This document shows, one piece after another, positions 11,210 through 19,705 of a stretch of DNA of 58,736 nucleotides. Position 1 is the first letter of the stretch, and the number at the start of each line of letters is the position of its first letter. The DNA comes from Colwellia hornerae. Lineage in GTDB: Bacteria > Pseudomonadota > Gammaproteobacteria > Enterobacterales > Alteromonadaceae. Under the pieces are notes generated by a model. It was not told where the DNA came from. It saw only the letters and a list, made by a program, of their open reading frames with translations, and did no database searches. The position numbers and the translations under genes were made by a program. The stretch is taken from assembly GCF_007954355.1 (NCBI RefSeq), contig NZ_VOLR01000011.1, forward strand, positions 96,620 through 155,355. The letters are read 5' to 3'.

Positions 11210-11911
11210 TTAATCAACGGAGCCGATAAAACGATATCCTTCACCGTGAATAGTATTAATTAATTCAGCAGCATCGGGTACTGACTCAAAATGTTTGCGT
11301 AAACGCCTGATCGTTACATCGACGGTACGATCATTTGAGCGAAGGTCGCGGCCGGTCATCTCTTTAATCAATTGCTGGCGAGTAACAATTTGGCCAGTGT
11401 TTTCAATTAACAAGCGTAAAGCGCGATATTCACCACGTGGTATAGATAAAACCTGTCCGTCAGGTGCAGTCATCTTTCTTGAATTACCATCGAGTGACCA
11501 TTTATTGAAAGTGATCACTGCTTTTTCAATTTCATTCTTTGTCTGACCAATTCGGTTAAGAATGTTTCGCGCTCTAATTGTTAATTCACGTGGATTAAAC
11601 GGCTTTGTTAAATAGTCATCAGCACCAATTTCTAAACCAAGTATCTTATCTATATCGCTATCACGACCGGTAAGAAATATTAACCCTAACTCATTGTTGC
11701 TGGTTAATTCTCTTGCTAATAACAAGCCATTTTTACCTGGAAGGTTGATATCCATAATGACTAAATTAATGGTGTTATTTTGTAATTGAGTATCCATGCT
11801 CTCACCGTCTGTAGCCTCTGATACTTGATAGCCTTCTGCTTCAAACAAGTTACGTAGGTTAAAGCGTGTAACATCTTCGTCTTCTACGATAAGTATGTGA
11901 GGTTTTTGCAT
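11210..11911 (-). CDS. arcA: Aerobic respiration control response regulator ArcA
   Basis: A 233-residue OmpR-family regulator. The receiver domain starts [16 protein letters not shown], with phospho-acceptor Asp54 in [13 protein letters not shown], the Thr in FLTGRD and the Lys in [10 protein letters not shown]. The C-terminal winged helix has [10 protein letters not shown] and [17 protein letters not shown]. It matches E. coli ArcA almost without gaps across the receiver domain, including GLEIGADDY. ArcA controls respiratory and central carbon genes according to redox state. No ArcB is seen nearby. It is flanked by a converging Hpt gene and an upstream histidine kinase on the same strand. 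Confidence 0.96.
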   Translation of the reverse strand: MQKPHILIVEDEDVTRFNLRNLFEAEGYQVSEATDGESMDTQLQNNTINLVIMDINLPGKNGLLLARELTSNNELGLIFLTGRDSDIDKILGLEIGADDYLTKPFNPRELTIRARNILNRIGQTKNEIEKAVITFNKWSLDGNSRKMTAPDGQVLSIPRGEYRALRLLIENTGQIVTRQQLIKEMTGRDLRSNDRTVDVTIRRLRKHFESVPDAAELINTIHGEGYRFIGSVD

Positions 11912-12112
11912 GTTTTTTTTTCCATTCTTTATGTATTTAGCAATAATGTTTACGGTATGTTAGTTATAGCTGAAAATTATATTAACGCTATGTTACTAGA
12001 GCTTATTCTGTTAATTATTTATACAATTATTGGTATGGTATAGAACCACTAACTAAAAAACAATCATGTTTATTAGTTTCTTCTTATTTGACAAATATTT
12101 ATCAGTACAGCT

Positions 12113-13741
12113 TTAATCTTCTTTAATGACTTGTGTGGGGATAATAATCTTGAAATTAACCCCTTTTTCGATTTCACTACTAAAAGATATTTTGCCACCT
12201 AGTGCTTGTGTTACTAAATTATAAACAAGGTGTAAACCCAAACCACTGCCACCAGAACCCCTCTTAGTTGTGGTGAAGGGCTCAAAAACTTTATTTATAA
12301 TAGAAGGCTCAATACCCCGACCATCGTCTTGATAGTCAATCGTAAGCATATCGCTGGTAATGCTTATCTTTATGGTAATTTCGCCATGATCTCTATCATC
12401 AAAGCCATGATTAATAGAATTTTGTATTAAATTGATAATAATTTGATTAATCGGGCCTGGTTTGCTCTTTATAACAAGTTCGCTTGGGCAGTTTACATTG
12501 ATAATAAAAGGTAATTTTTTAACTTGTGGCGCTAAGGTTAATAATATGTCGTCGAACAAGTTTTTGATATTGAATGTCCGTGCTTCTTCACTTGATTGGT
12601 CAACAGCCACTTTTTTGAAGCTGGCAATTAATTCTGCAGCACGCTTCAAATTACGGTAAATAATAGCGGTATTTTCTTCCCCTTCAACAAGAAACTTTTT
12701 CAACTGACTTGATTTTAAAGTTTTATCATCAAAAGCTTTTTTTATTTCTATTAAGCGATCTGATAATAATGTTGAAGCGGTAACGCCCAAACCTATCGGG
12801 GTATTTACTTCATGAGCGACACCGGCAACCATATCCCCTAATGAAGCCATTTTTTCACTTTCAACAAGTTGCCCTTGAAACTGATGCAACTTTTCTAATG
12901 TCGAAAGTAACTCATTATTTGAATCCTTTAGGGCTTGAGTACGCTTATTTACTTTACCTTCAAGATCTTGGTTTTGTTGATAAGTGAGTTGCTTGGCATC
13001 TGACAGTTTAGCAATTTGTGTTTCAGCTCTATTGAGTACAATGTTTATGTTGCGCGCTAGAATATCGAGCTCTTTAAAAGGCATTTGTTCAATGCGTAAA
13101 TTGAATTTTTTATGTTTAGATATCTCTTGTATTTTACTCGCCATCTCGGACATAGGAGTCGTAATAAAGCGATTCAGTGTTATTGAAACTAAAGCGGCAA
13201 TTAAAATAAAGATAAAAATTACCAGGCTATAACGCAAGAATAGATCATTTGTTATTTGCTGAATATGGTCACTATTGACTTGTAAGTAAACGTAGCCAAT
13301 TTTTTTATCATTATCGATAATCGGTACTATAAGTTCTATTATATGAGCGCTAAATTTTGCTGTAGATAACTCTGCTATCTTGTCACTTTTTTCAGGAATA
13401 GCACTGCCAATTGAATTTTTGTTGTAGCTAGTAAAGAAAGTAATACCTTTGGGTTGAGGGTATGTTTTATAAATATGAACATGCCTAATATAGGGGACAT
13501 GTTTTAACATTGATAAATAATCATTAATCAATGTTGTTTCATCATTCACCAAGTTGGTACTATGAGTATTTGCGATAAGCTCAGCCCAATATTTGGTATT
13601 AATTGCCGCGTCCTCCTTAGTATCTTCAATGATTAAATTAGTGATGACAAAAGAAGAGAGAATAACAGTCAATACAAGGAAACCGATGATCATAATCATC
13701 AGTTTTAATTTTAATGAGTGAATGCTTTTCATTTTTTCCAT
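12113..13741 (-). CDS. Membrane sensor histidine kinase
   Basis: The 542-residue protein has, in order, a transmembrane segment at about 13-35, an extracytoplasmic domain at about 36-168, a second transmembrane segment at about 170-190, a HAMP domain at about 191-243, a coiled coil, a dimerisation/phosphoacceptor segment with His310 in AGVAHEVNTPIGL, and a HATPase domain with N box (NLIQNSINHGFDD), G1 (DDGRGIEPS), F box (FEPFTTTKRGSGG) and G2 (GLGLHLVYNLV). It has no receiver or Hpt domain. Its cognate regulator is unknown. It lies about 200 bases upstream of arcA on the same strand, but domain content argues against it being ArcB or ArcS. Confidence 0.9.
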   Translation of the reverse strand: MEKMKSIHSLKLKLMIMIIGFLVLTVILSSFVITNLIIEDTKEDAAINTKYWAELIANTHSTNLVNDETTLINDYLSMLKHVPYIRHVHIYKTYPQPKGITFFTSYNKNSIGSAIPEKSDKIAELSTAKFSAHIIELIVPIIDNDKKIGYVYLQVNSDHIQQITNDLFLRYSLVIFIFILIAALVSITLNRFITTPMSEMASKIQEISKHKKFNLRIEQMPFKELDILARNINIVLNRAETQIAKLSDAKQLTYQQNQDLEGKVNKRTQALKDSNNELLSTLEKLHQFQGQLVESEKMASLGDMVAGVAHEVNTPIGLGVTASTLLSDRLIEIKKAFDDKTLKSSQLKKFLVEGEENTAIIYRNLKRAAELIASFKKVAVDQSSEEARTFNIKNLFDDILLTLAPQVKKLPFIINVNCPSELVIKSKPGPINQIIINLIQNSINHGFDDRDHGEITIKISITSDMLTIDYQDDGRGIEPSIINKVFEPFTTTKRGSGGSGLGLHLVYNLVTQALGGKISFSSEIEKGVNFKIIIPTQVIKED

Positions 13742-13775
13742 ATATTTATAGTAACTTAAATTTTATATTGAGCAA

Positions 13776-14822
13776 TTAAATTGAACAATGATAAAGGGAA
13801 AAGCCCTTTTGCTTAGCTAAAATCTGTGTTCGACCAATCTCTTCTTCCATTATGGGTTGATAACGTAAAAAACTATTAGCAACAACCGTGACTTGACCTT
13901 TAGGTTTTAAATGAGGTTTTATTTTTGAAAGGAATGTTTCTGTTGCTTGATAATTGGTTTTTAAACCTTGATGAAATGGCGGGTTTGAAATAACGTGATT
14001 GAACTTTCCTTTTACATCAGACAGGCTATTTGATGGAAAAACATTACCGGTTAAGTTGTTTAACGTTAATGTTGCTTGCGCAGAATATAAGGCTAACGCG
14101 TTGACATCCAGTAAATGTAAATTAACCTCTGGAAAAACCTTACCAATATAACTGGCTATAACGCCGGCACCACAACCAAAATCAAGCAGTTCGCCGTTAA
14201 TTTTCTTAGGTAAATTTTCTAACAATACCTGTGTGCCAATATCGAGGCCGTTTTGACTGAATACTCCGGGCAAGGCAACCACATCTATAGTCGTGTCTTT
14301 AAGCACAAAAGAATATGGTTTTAACCAGTTTGCTAAAATAAATGACTCTTGCGTGGCAAGCATGTTGCTTGCAAATAATAAGCAATGACGAGCAGCATCA
14401 ATTTTTGCACAATCCCCGAGTTGCTGTTCGGTTAACTTTGCTAATGATTTAATACCACTTTTATTCTCACCAACGACTAAAACTAAACACTCTTTTGCGA
14501 CAGACTCTTTAATCATCGCTAGCATAAAAGTTAATTCGGCCTTACTTTTAGGAAACTGAATAATAACTAAATCGTGGACAGCATTACTTTGATAATGAGC
14601 ATTAAATACCGATGTCATTTGAGTGAGTTCTAATCGCTCAGCTTGTAAGTGAAATTGGTAATTAGTGTTGTAGCATGTCATCACTGCTTGAGGCTGAATT
14701 TCATGGTACTCTTTAAAAAAATCGTCAACAGGTAAGTTGATAAATAATGGAGATTTTGCTTTTAGTAAATCGGGATTACGCAGCAATAATTGATTAATGT
14801 TATCTAACAAAGTCACTCTCAA
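13776..14822 (-). CDS. rsmC: 16S rRNA (guanine-1207-N2)-methyltransferase RsmC
   Basis: The 348-residue RsmC methylates G1207 of 16S rRNA in the 30S subunit using SAM. The protein has the duplicated methyltransferase layout of the family: a degenerate N-terminal half and an active C-terminal half with the SAM-binding LLDFGCGAGVIA motif near residue 215 and the catalytic SNPPFHQG motif near residue 280. Length agrees with E. coli RsmC (343). It lies 35 bases upstream of the histidine kinase on the same strand. Confidence 0.93.
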   Translation of the reverse strand: MRVTLLDNINQLLLRNPDLLKAKSPLFINLPVDDFFKEYHEIQPQAVMTCYNTNYQFHLQAERLELTQMTSVFNAHYQSNAVHDLVIIQFPKSKAELTFMLAMIKESVAKECLVLVVGENKSGIKSLAKLTEQQLGDCAKIDAARHCLLFASNMLATQESFILANWLKPYSFVLKDTTIDVVALPGVFSQNGLDIGTQVLLENLPKKINGELLDFGCGAGVIASYIGKVFPEVNLHLLDVNALALYSAQATLTLNNLTGNVFPSNSLSDVKGKFNHVISNPPFHQGLKTNYQATETFLSKIKPHLKPKGQVTVVANSFLRYQPIMEEEIGRTQILAKQKGFSLYHCSI

Positions 14823-14903
14823 ATAATGGGGTTATGGCGTGAATAAAAATAAAGCTTATGTCATAAATTAATTAACGGTATGTTATACGCTTAACGATAA
14901 GAT

Positions 14904-16292
14904 ATGTTTATAATGGCGAGTATTCTACGTGAATATTCTTACCATGTCAGAAACGCGAATAATAAATCTATAAATCACCATATAAAATTCAGGGAGTGGG
15001 TTATTTTTACTAAAATTTTTACTTGGTTTAAAGTGAAACTAATACGCAGTGATAAGCGTGCATGGTTACTAAAACTTCGCTATTTTACTGTCCCTAATTG
15101 GTTTAGAAAAACGCCTGTCGCAGAAGTTTATTTAGCACTTAACGACCCTTATAGTTTTATGCTTATTCAGGTGCTACCAGAGCTAGAGCAACGTTTTAAT
15201 ATTCAATTTAAATTATTTTTAGTTTATGAAAGTGTACCAGGGGTGACTATTGACCCAAAATTAATGCGCACTTGGGCCATAAAAGATGCCAACTTTATTG
15301 CTGAACAATACCAATTAAAAAAAATAACACAACAACCGACTCAAGAATCACTTTTTACCGGTCAGCAAATGTGGCAGTTGCGACCAAAAACATTAGATAA
15401 TGCTTGGCAACTCTTTCAGCAAACTTGGTTGAATGAGTTTGATTATTACTATCATGCATCTACACCGGTAATAAATTATCAAATTAAAAATTTAATGCGT
15501 TTGGTTAAACAAGGACATTACTTACCTTCGTCTATTTTTATTGCAGGGCAATGGTTTGTCGGTATTGATAGACTTGAACATCTAGAAAAACGTTTGGCAG
15601 ATTTTGGCTTAGCTAAAGATGACAGTATTGCTGTTTATCAAAAAAATAAATTAGTATTTGCCGAGCGACCAGCGAAAGATAGTGCCGCAGACATCGCAGA
15701 CATCGCAGACATCGCAGATAGACCGATACTAGAAGCCTTTATTTCATTACGAAGCCCTTATTCTTATATTGGCTTATTGCAAGCAGAAAAATTGAGTCAG
15801 CATTATCATATTCCATTAAAGATAAAGCCGTTATTGCCTTTGGTTATGCGAGGGTTAACGATTACAGAAAACAAACAACGTTATGCTGTTTTTGATGCCA
15901 GTCGAGAAGCTAAAAAACTTAATATTCCTTTTACCGGCATTGCAGATCCTTTAGGGCAAGGTATTTTTAATGCTTTTCAGATTTTTTCGTATGCAGAGCA
16001 ACAAAATAAAGAACTGGCTTTTATTAAGTCTGCGTTCAAGGCCATCTACGTTGATGGCCTAAATTTGTCGCATAAATCGGTGATCGAATCTTTATGTCAG
16101 CAGCATGAAATAAATTATCTGCAAGCGTTAGAATATAATAATGAACATGATTGGCAACAGTGGTCTGACACTAACCAAAGTACTTTAGATGGCATGGGAT
16201 TATGGGGTGCACCTTGTTTTCGTTTTCAAGATGTTATTTGTTGGGGACAAGACCGTTTGGCACAAATTGAACAAGCGATCATTGTTTCATAA
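14904..16292 (+). CDS. Double DsbA-like / 2-hydroxychromene-2-carboxylate isomerase-like protein
   Basis: A 462-residue protein with two DsbA-like thioredoxin domains in tandem, the first entering at AEVYLALNDPYSF (near residue 73) and the second at LEAFISLRSPYSY (near residue 275). Both use an xSPYS-type N-terminus and lack a CXXC pair, as in the HCCA isomerase/GST kappa branch of PF01323. The ends RGLT and MGLWGAPCF also fit that branch. A run of three near-perfect 9-bp repeats encodes ADIADIADIAD between the domains. The first 60 residues are basic and of unclear origin, so the true start may be internal. Substrate unknown. Confidence 0.75.
   Translation: MFIMASILREYSYHVRNANNKSINHHIKFREWVIFTKIFTWFKVKLIRSDKRAWLLKLRYFTVPNWFRKTPVAEVYLALNDPYSFMLIQVLPELEQRFNIQFKLFLVYESVPGVTIDPKLMRTWAIKDANFIAEQYQLKKITQQPTQESLFTGQQMWQLRPKTLDNAWQLFQQTWLNEFDYYYHASTPVINYQIKNLMRLVKQGHYLPSSIFIAGQWFVGIDRLEHLEKRLADFGLAKDDSIAVYQKNKLVFAERPAKDSAADIADIADIADRPILEAFISLRSPYSYIGLLQAEKLSQHYHIPLKIKPLLPLVMRGLTITENKQRYAVFDASREAKKLNIPFTGIADPLGQGIFNAFQIFSYAEQQNKELAFIKSAFKAIYVDGLNLSHKSVIESLCQQHEINYLQALEYNNEHDWQQWSDTNQSTLDGMGLWGAPCFRFQDVICWGQDRLAQIEQAIIVS
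15687..15718 (+). repeat. 9-bp tandem repeat inside the DsbA-like gene
   Basis: Three exact copies of GCAGACATC and a partial fourth (GCAGA) keep the reading frame and encode repeated Ala-Asp-Ile in the linker between the two domains. Gain or loss of a copy would change linker length by three residues. Confidence 0.9.
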
Positions 16293-16336
16293 GATATAAT
16301 ATATCCGTATTATATCTATTTATAGGTCTATTGACT

Positions 16337-16364
16337 CAACATTAGAATAAATGTTCTAATGTTG
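16337..16364. terminator. Inverted repeat after the DsbA-like gene
   Basis: A perfect 11-bp stem CAACATTAGAA / TTCTAATGTTG with a six-base loop lies 44 bases past the stop. There is only a weak T tract after it, so termination is likely but not certain. Confidence 0.5.
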
Positions 16365-16386
16365 TTGTCCTGAATTCAATAAAGTT

Positions 16387-16416
16387 TTGTTTTTAAAATA
16401 AACGAAACTCTATGAT
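16387..16416 (+). promoter_or_regulatory. Sigma-70 promoter of the lysine operon
   Basis: TTGTTT (16387-16392) and TATGAT (16411-16416) are 18 bases apart. The expected transcription start falls at about 16420-16423, right at the base of the riboswitch P1 stem, which supports both calls. Confidence 0.6.
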
Positions 16417-16419
16417 AAA

Positions 16420-16588
16420 GGGCCAGAAGAGGAGCATTAACCAGGTAGTTATCATAAAGAGATCAAACTCTAATGATTGATAACGAGGGGGATTAATGCC
16501 GAGATAAGTAATTTTTTGATAATTTACTTATCGGTTGTTTGGGTTGAATCCTAGCAATTGTCACCAACTTGGTGGGGAGCTTCTGGCC
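16420..16588 (+). ncRNA. Lysine riboswitch (L box) aptamer
   Basis: The sequence follows the E. coli lysC leader in its conserved blocks: GGCCAGAAGAGG at the 5' end, GAGGGGG then GCCGAGAT, GGGTTGAATCCT, TTGTCACC, and GGAGCTTCTGGCC at the 3' end. P1 is a perfect 9-bp pairing of 16421-16429 with 16580-16588. Other stems visible are GTTATCA/TGATAAC (16448-16454 with 16478-16484), AGAG/CTCT inside it, and GATAAGTAA/TTACTTATC (16503-16511 with 16524-16532). Lysine binding to this class lowers expression of the genes downstream, here a dapA-like gene. Both the family and the position support the call. Confidence 0.93.
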
Positions 16589-16617
16589 TTTGTAAAGCCT
16601 AATGCTCTTCACAGAAG
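16580..16617 (+). promoter_or_regulatory. Anti-P1 pairing in the riboswitch expression platform
   Basis: The 3' strand of P1 (CTTCTG, 16580-16585) can instead pair with CAGAAG at 16612-16617. This pairing excludes P1, so it is a plausible ligand-free alternative fold. Seen by eye only; energies were not calculated. Confidence 0.45.
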
Positions 16618-16652
16618 TGATTATTATCTAGGTTATTACAAGCGCCTAAAAG

Positions 16653-16680
16653 TTCTCCGAACGAACAGAGTTCGAGAGAA
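16653..16680 (+). promoter_or_regulatory. Hairpin covering the ribosome-binding site of the dapA-like gene
   Basis: TTCTC-CGAAC (16653-16662) pairs with GTTCG-A-GAGAA (16670-16680), ten pairs with one bulged A, ending at the base before the ATG. The only purine-rich ribosome site (GAGAGA) lies inside the 3' arm. This points to translational control by the lysine riboswitch. No U-tract terminator is visible in the leader. Confidence 0.6.
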
Positions 16681-17613
16681 ATGAATCAAATAAAACCATC
16701 AAAAAAAATTAGCTCTACAGCTACCGCAACGCTTCATAACACTATCTTATGGACAGCATTAATCACGCCATTACTTGATGATGGTGCAATCGATTTCCCA
16801 AGCCTTAAACAGTTAGCCATTAGCCAGTCTGATGCCGGTAACGGCATTGTACTGCTAGGTAGCACAGGAGAGGGGCTCGCCTTAACATCGCAAGAGCAGG
16901 TTAAGATTGTTGATTTCGTTTGCCAGCTATCACTCAGTGCACCTTTAATGGTTGCTGTTGGCGGTTGTCAGTTAACTGAGCAAGTTAATTGGATAACCGC
17001 TTGTAATAAATTGCCTATTTCAGCTTATTTACTTGGCAGTCCCATTTATGCAAAGCCCGGTGCGGTAGGTCAAACGCAATGGTTTAGTGCCTTACTTGAT
17101 GCCGCTAACTTTCCTTGCATGTTATATAACGTCCCTTCTCGTAGTGGTGTTTCCATTGCTATTGAAACGTTACAGGCGGTACAAAATCATCAACATTGCT
17201 GGGCGTTAAAAGAAGCCAGTGGCGATTTAAACCAGGTACTCGCCTATCGCCAGTACTGTCCTGACATCGCCCTATATAGCGGAGAAGACGCGATGATGCC
17301 TTACTTAGCACAAGCGGGTGTAAAAGGGCTAGTTTCGGTTTGTAGTAATGCTTGGCCGGCGGCGACCCATCAATACGTTGAGCTATCGCTAGCTGGCGAG
17401 ACTCAAGGTCTATTTCCACTTTGGCAAAATGCGGTCGATGAGCTTTTTCAGGTAGCAAGTCCCATCCCAGTAAAAATATTAATGCACCAAAATAAAATGA
17501 TCACCACTCCTTTTTTACGTGCGCCGTTAACCCATTTAGAACTTAGCGATTGCAATTCGCTGTTAGCCTCAGATAAGCAAATCAATCAATGGCTTGAAAA
17601 TCAAGCTAAGTGA
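16681..17613 (+). CDS. dapA: 4-hydroxy-tetrahydrodipicolinate synthase-like (DapA)
   Basis: A 310-residue class I aldolase of the DapA family. Residues that match E. coli DapA are Ser61-Thr62 (GSTGEG; E. coli has Thr-Thr), Tyr149 and Arg154 in YNVPSRSG, and the Schiff-base Lys177 in LKEASGD, followed by SGEDAM. The first 20 residues are an extension compared with E. coli. The family condenses pyruvate with aspartate semialdehyde in the lysine/DAP pathway; other family members use other aldehydes, but the lysine riboswitch and the dapD-like gene 30 bases downstream favour the DapA reaction. It differs in many places from the usual gammaproteobacterial DapA, so it could be a second copy. Confidence 0.85.
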   Translation: MNQIKPSKKISSTATATLHNTILWTALITPLLDDGAIDFPSLKQLAISQSDAGNGIVLLGSTGEGLALTSQEQVKIVDFVCQLSLSAPLMVAVGGCQLTEQVNWITACNKLPISAYLLGSPIYAKPGAVGQTQWFSALLDAANFPCMLYNVPSRSGVSIAIETLQAVQNHQHCWALKEASGDLNQVLAYRQYCPDIALYSGEDAMMPYLAQAGVKGLVSVCSNAWPAATHQYVELSLAGETQGLFPLWQNAVDELFQVASPIPVKILMHQNKMITTPFLRAPLTHLELSDCNSLLASDKQINQWLENQAK

Positions 17614-17643
17614 TCCCTTTAAGTATTAACAAGAGAATTTAAA

Positions 17644-18393
17644 ATGAATTGGCAAGAAACATTAACACAATTAGAAGCAGGTACCGTTCGTGCGGCAAAC
17701 CAAGATGAAGCAGGAAATTGGCAGGCAAATGTAGCCGTGAAGGAAGCCATATTATCAGCATTTAAAGCGGGCAAAAACATTGCTTTTGACGGTATTTATC
17801 AGGGTTTTGTTGATAAACATAATTTACCTGCGCGTGAGTTTACCGCTGACGATAACGTACGATTAGTACCGGGTGGTTCTTCAGTTCGCCGTGGTGCGCA
17901 TGTTGCTGCTGGTGTCATTATTATGCCACCTGCTTACATTAATGTTGGCGCTTTTGTTGATACAGGTACTATGATTGATAGCCATGCATTAATTGGCTCG
18001 TGCGCGCAAATAGGTAAAAATGTTCATGTGTCTGCTGCTGTTCAAATTGGTGGTGTTTTAGAGCCTGTTGGTGCAAGTCCAGTTATTATCGAAGATGGTG
18101 CCTTTCTAAGTGCTGGTGTGGTCATTGTCGAAGGTATTGTTGTTAAAAAAGGGGCTGTTTTAGCACCGGGTGTCTCGCTTTCAGCATCAGTGCCTGTTTA
18201 CGATTGTGTGAACGAAGTGATGCTTGAAAAAGGGGCTGATATTCCTGAACGTGCTGTAGTGGTGCCGGGAACACGTCCTGTTTCAGGGGGCTGGGCTAAA
18301 ACACATGGTTTAAATATGGCTTGTGCATTAATCGTTAAATATCGCGATGAAAAAAGTAATGCCTCGTTAGAACTTGAGTCTATTTTACGTTAA
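17644..18393 (+). CDS. dapD: Tetrahydrodipicolinate N-succinyltransferase-like (DapD)
   Basis: A 249-residue left-handed beta-helix acyltransferase, about 25 residues shorter than E. coli DapD at the N-terminus. Core motifs are kept: RLVPGGSSVRRGAHVAAGVI, GTMIDSHALIGSCAQIGKNVH and GGVLEP, with Asp112 and Glu163 (VIVEGIVV) standing where the E. coli active-site Asp and Glu lie. The usual DTWATVGS is DSHALIGS here. The family acylates L-tetrahydrodipicolinate with succinyl-CoA (acetyl-CoA in a related branch). It is the second gene of the riboswitch operon, between the dapA-like and decarboxylase genes. Confidence 0.88.
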   Translation: MNWQETLTQLEAGTVRAANQDEAGNWQANVAVKEAILSAFKAGKNIAFDGIYQGFVDKHNLPAREFTADDNVRLVPGGSSVRRGAHVAAGVIIMPPAYINVGAFVDTGTMIDSHALIGSCAQIGKNVHVSAAVQIGGVLEPVGASPVIIEDGAFLSAGVVIVEGIVVKKGAVLAPGVSLSASVPVYDCVNEVMLEKGADIPERAVVVPGTRPVSGGWAKTHGLNMACALIVKYRDEKSNASLELESILR

Positions 18394-18419
18394 ACCCTCG
18401 TAGGTAAAGCAGGAATATC

Positions 18420-19664
18420 ATGTCTGAGTTAGCAAATACTACTACTTGTTTTGATTCTCCTTTAGCGCTTGAATTAATCGCTGAGTTAACAAAACAACAA
18501 CCTGAAAGTAGCCAACAAGAAGGTTACTTTGTTTATCATCTTGATGCCCTAAAAGCACATTTAGCCGAACTACAACGCCAAGACGTTATCAAGTTATGGT
18601 TTGCGGTAAAAGCGAACCCGTTATCCAAAATTATTACAACCTTAGATGATGCGGGGTTTAATTTTGATGTGGCGAGCAGTGGCGAATTAAATCAAGTCTT
18701 AAAGCAAGGTATTTCACCCGAACGTATCTTAAATACAGGTCCGGCAAAATCAAAAAGACAAATAACGGCGTTTATTAAACAAGGCGTTACTATTTTTGTT
18801 GCCGAAAGTTTGAATCAATTAATTTGGTTAAATGAAGCGGCCATTGAAAATAATGTTAAGCCACGAGTGCTGTTGCGCGTTCAGTTGCAATGGCCAGAGG
18901 GTGACAAAAATCCTTTAGGGGGAAATAGCCTAACACCATTTGGTTTGTCGATAGAGCAATGGCAAACCATTAAAGTGGCTAACTTTCCTGATATTGAACT
19001 TTGTGGTTTACATGTTTTTCAATGGGGCAATATGCTCAGTAATGAAAAAATGTTCTCGTTGTGGTCACAAATGGTTGCGCCATTAAAAGGCTTAGCTGAT
19101 GACATAGGTATGCCATTAAAAATACTAGATTTAGGCGGTGGCTTAGGTATTGATTATTTACAGCAAGGGAAAACACTTTCTTGGCAAAAAATTATTGCTG
19201 ATTTGGCGATCATAAAACAGCAGGCTGGTGCCGAAGAGTTATGGTTAGAGCTAGGCCGTTTTGCGGTTGCTGAGTGTGGTTATTACGTAGTTCCCGTTGT
19301 TGATAGAAAAATAAATTACGGTCAAGAGCAGTTAGTCTTAGCCGCGGGTATTAATCATTTGTTACGACCGGCTATAACCGAACAGCCTTTTCCGGTAAAT
19401 TTACTACGACAATCTGTACGCGAAAAACAGTTGTTCGATATTCATGGTCCACTATGTACCAGTATGGACAAATTGGGCAAGTTGCCTTTGCCCATTGACG
19501 TATCGGTTAACGATCAACTGATATTTGGCTATTGCGGAGCTTACGGTTTTACTGAAAGTATGCCGTTTTTTCTTTGCCATCATATCGCGGCTGAATATGT
19601 GTTTAGTCAAGGGACATTGGTTGAAGTCAGAGCAGCACAACCAGCAGATTGGTACTTAAGATAG
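18420..19664 (+). CDS. Type III PLP-dependent decarboxylase, LysA-like
   Basis: A 414-residue alanine-racemase-fold decarboxylase. PLP lysine is Lys64 (FAVKANP), the phosphate loop is DLGGGLGID, and the second-subunit Cys is in GPLCTSMDKL. It departs from diaminopimelate decarboxylase in places that matter for substrate binding: HIGSQ is replaced by GLHVFQWGN, EPGR by ELGR, and the C-terminal block reads GAYGFTESMPFF. These variants resemble the siderophore and exosortase-associated decarboxylases (PvsE/BtrK-like) more than LysA. In this operon the obvious substrate is DAP or an acylated DAP, but that is inference. Third gene, 26 bases after dapD. Confidence 0.8.
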   Translation: MSELANTTTCFDSPLALELIAELTKQQPESSQQEGYFVYHLDALKAHLAELQRQDVIKLWFAVKANPLSKIITTLDDAGFNFDVASSGELNQVLKQGISPERILNTGPAKSKRQITAFIKQGVTIFVAESLNQLIWLNEAAIENNVKPRVLLRVQLQWPEGDKNPLGGNSLTPFGLSIEQWQTIKVANFPDIELCGLHVFQWGNMLSNEKMFSLWSQMVAPLKGLADDIGMPLKILDLGGGLGIDYLQQGKTLSWQKIIADLAIIKQQAGAEELWLELGRFAVAECGYYVVPVVDRKINYGQEQLVLAAGINHLLRPAITEQPFPVNLLRQSVREKQLFDIHGPLCTSMDKLGKLPLPIDVSVNDQLIFGYCGAYGFTESMPFFLCHHIAAEYVFSQGTLVEVRAAQPADWYLR

Positions 19665-19705
19665 CGATAAATACTTCAGCTTATTATTTAAGGTAAAGTG
19701 AAAAA

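Noticed and set aside
12113-13741. Identification of the histidine kinase as ArcB or ArcS
   Set aside because: It lacks the receiver and Hpt domains of ArcB and the PAS/Cache and receiver parts of ArcS.
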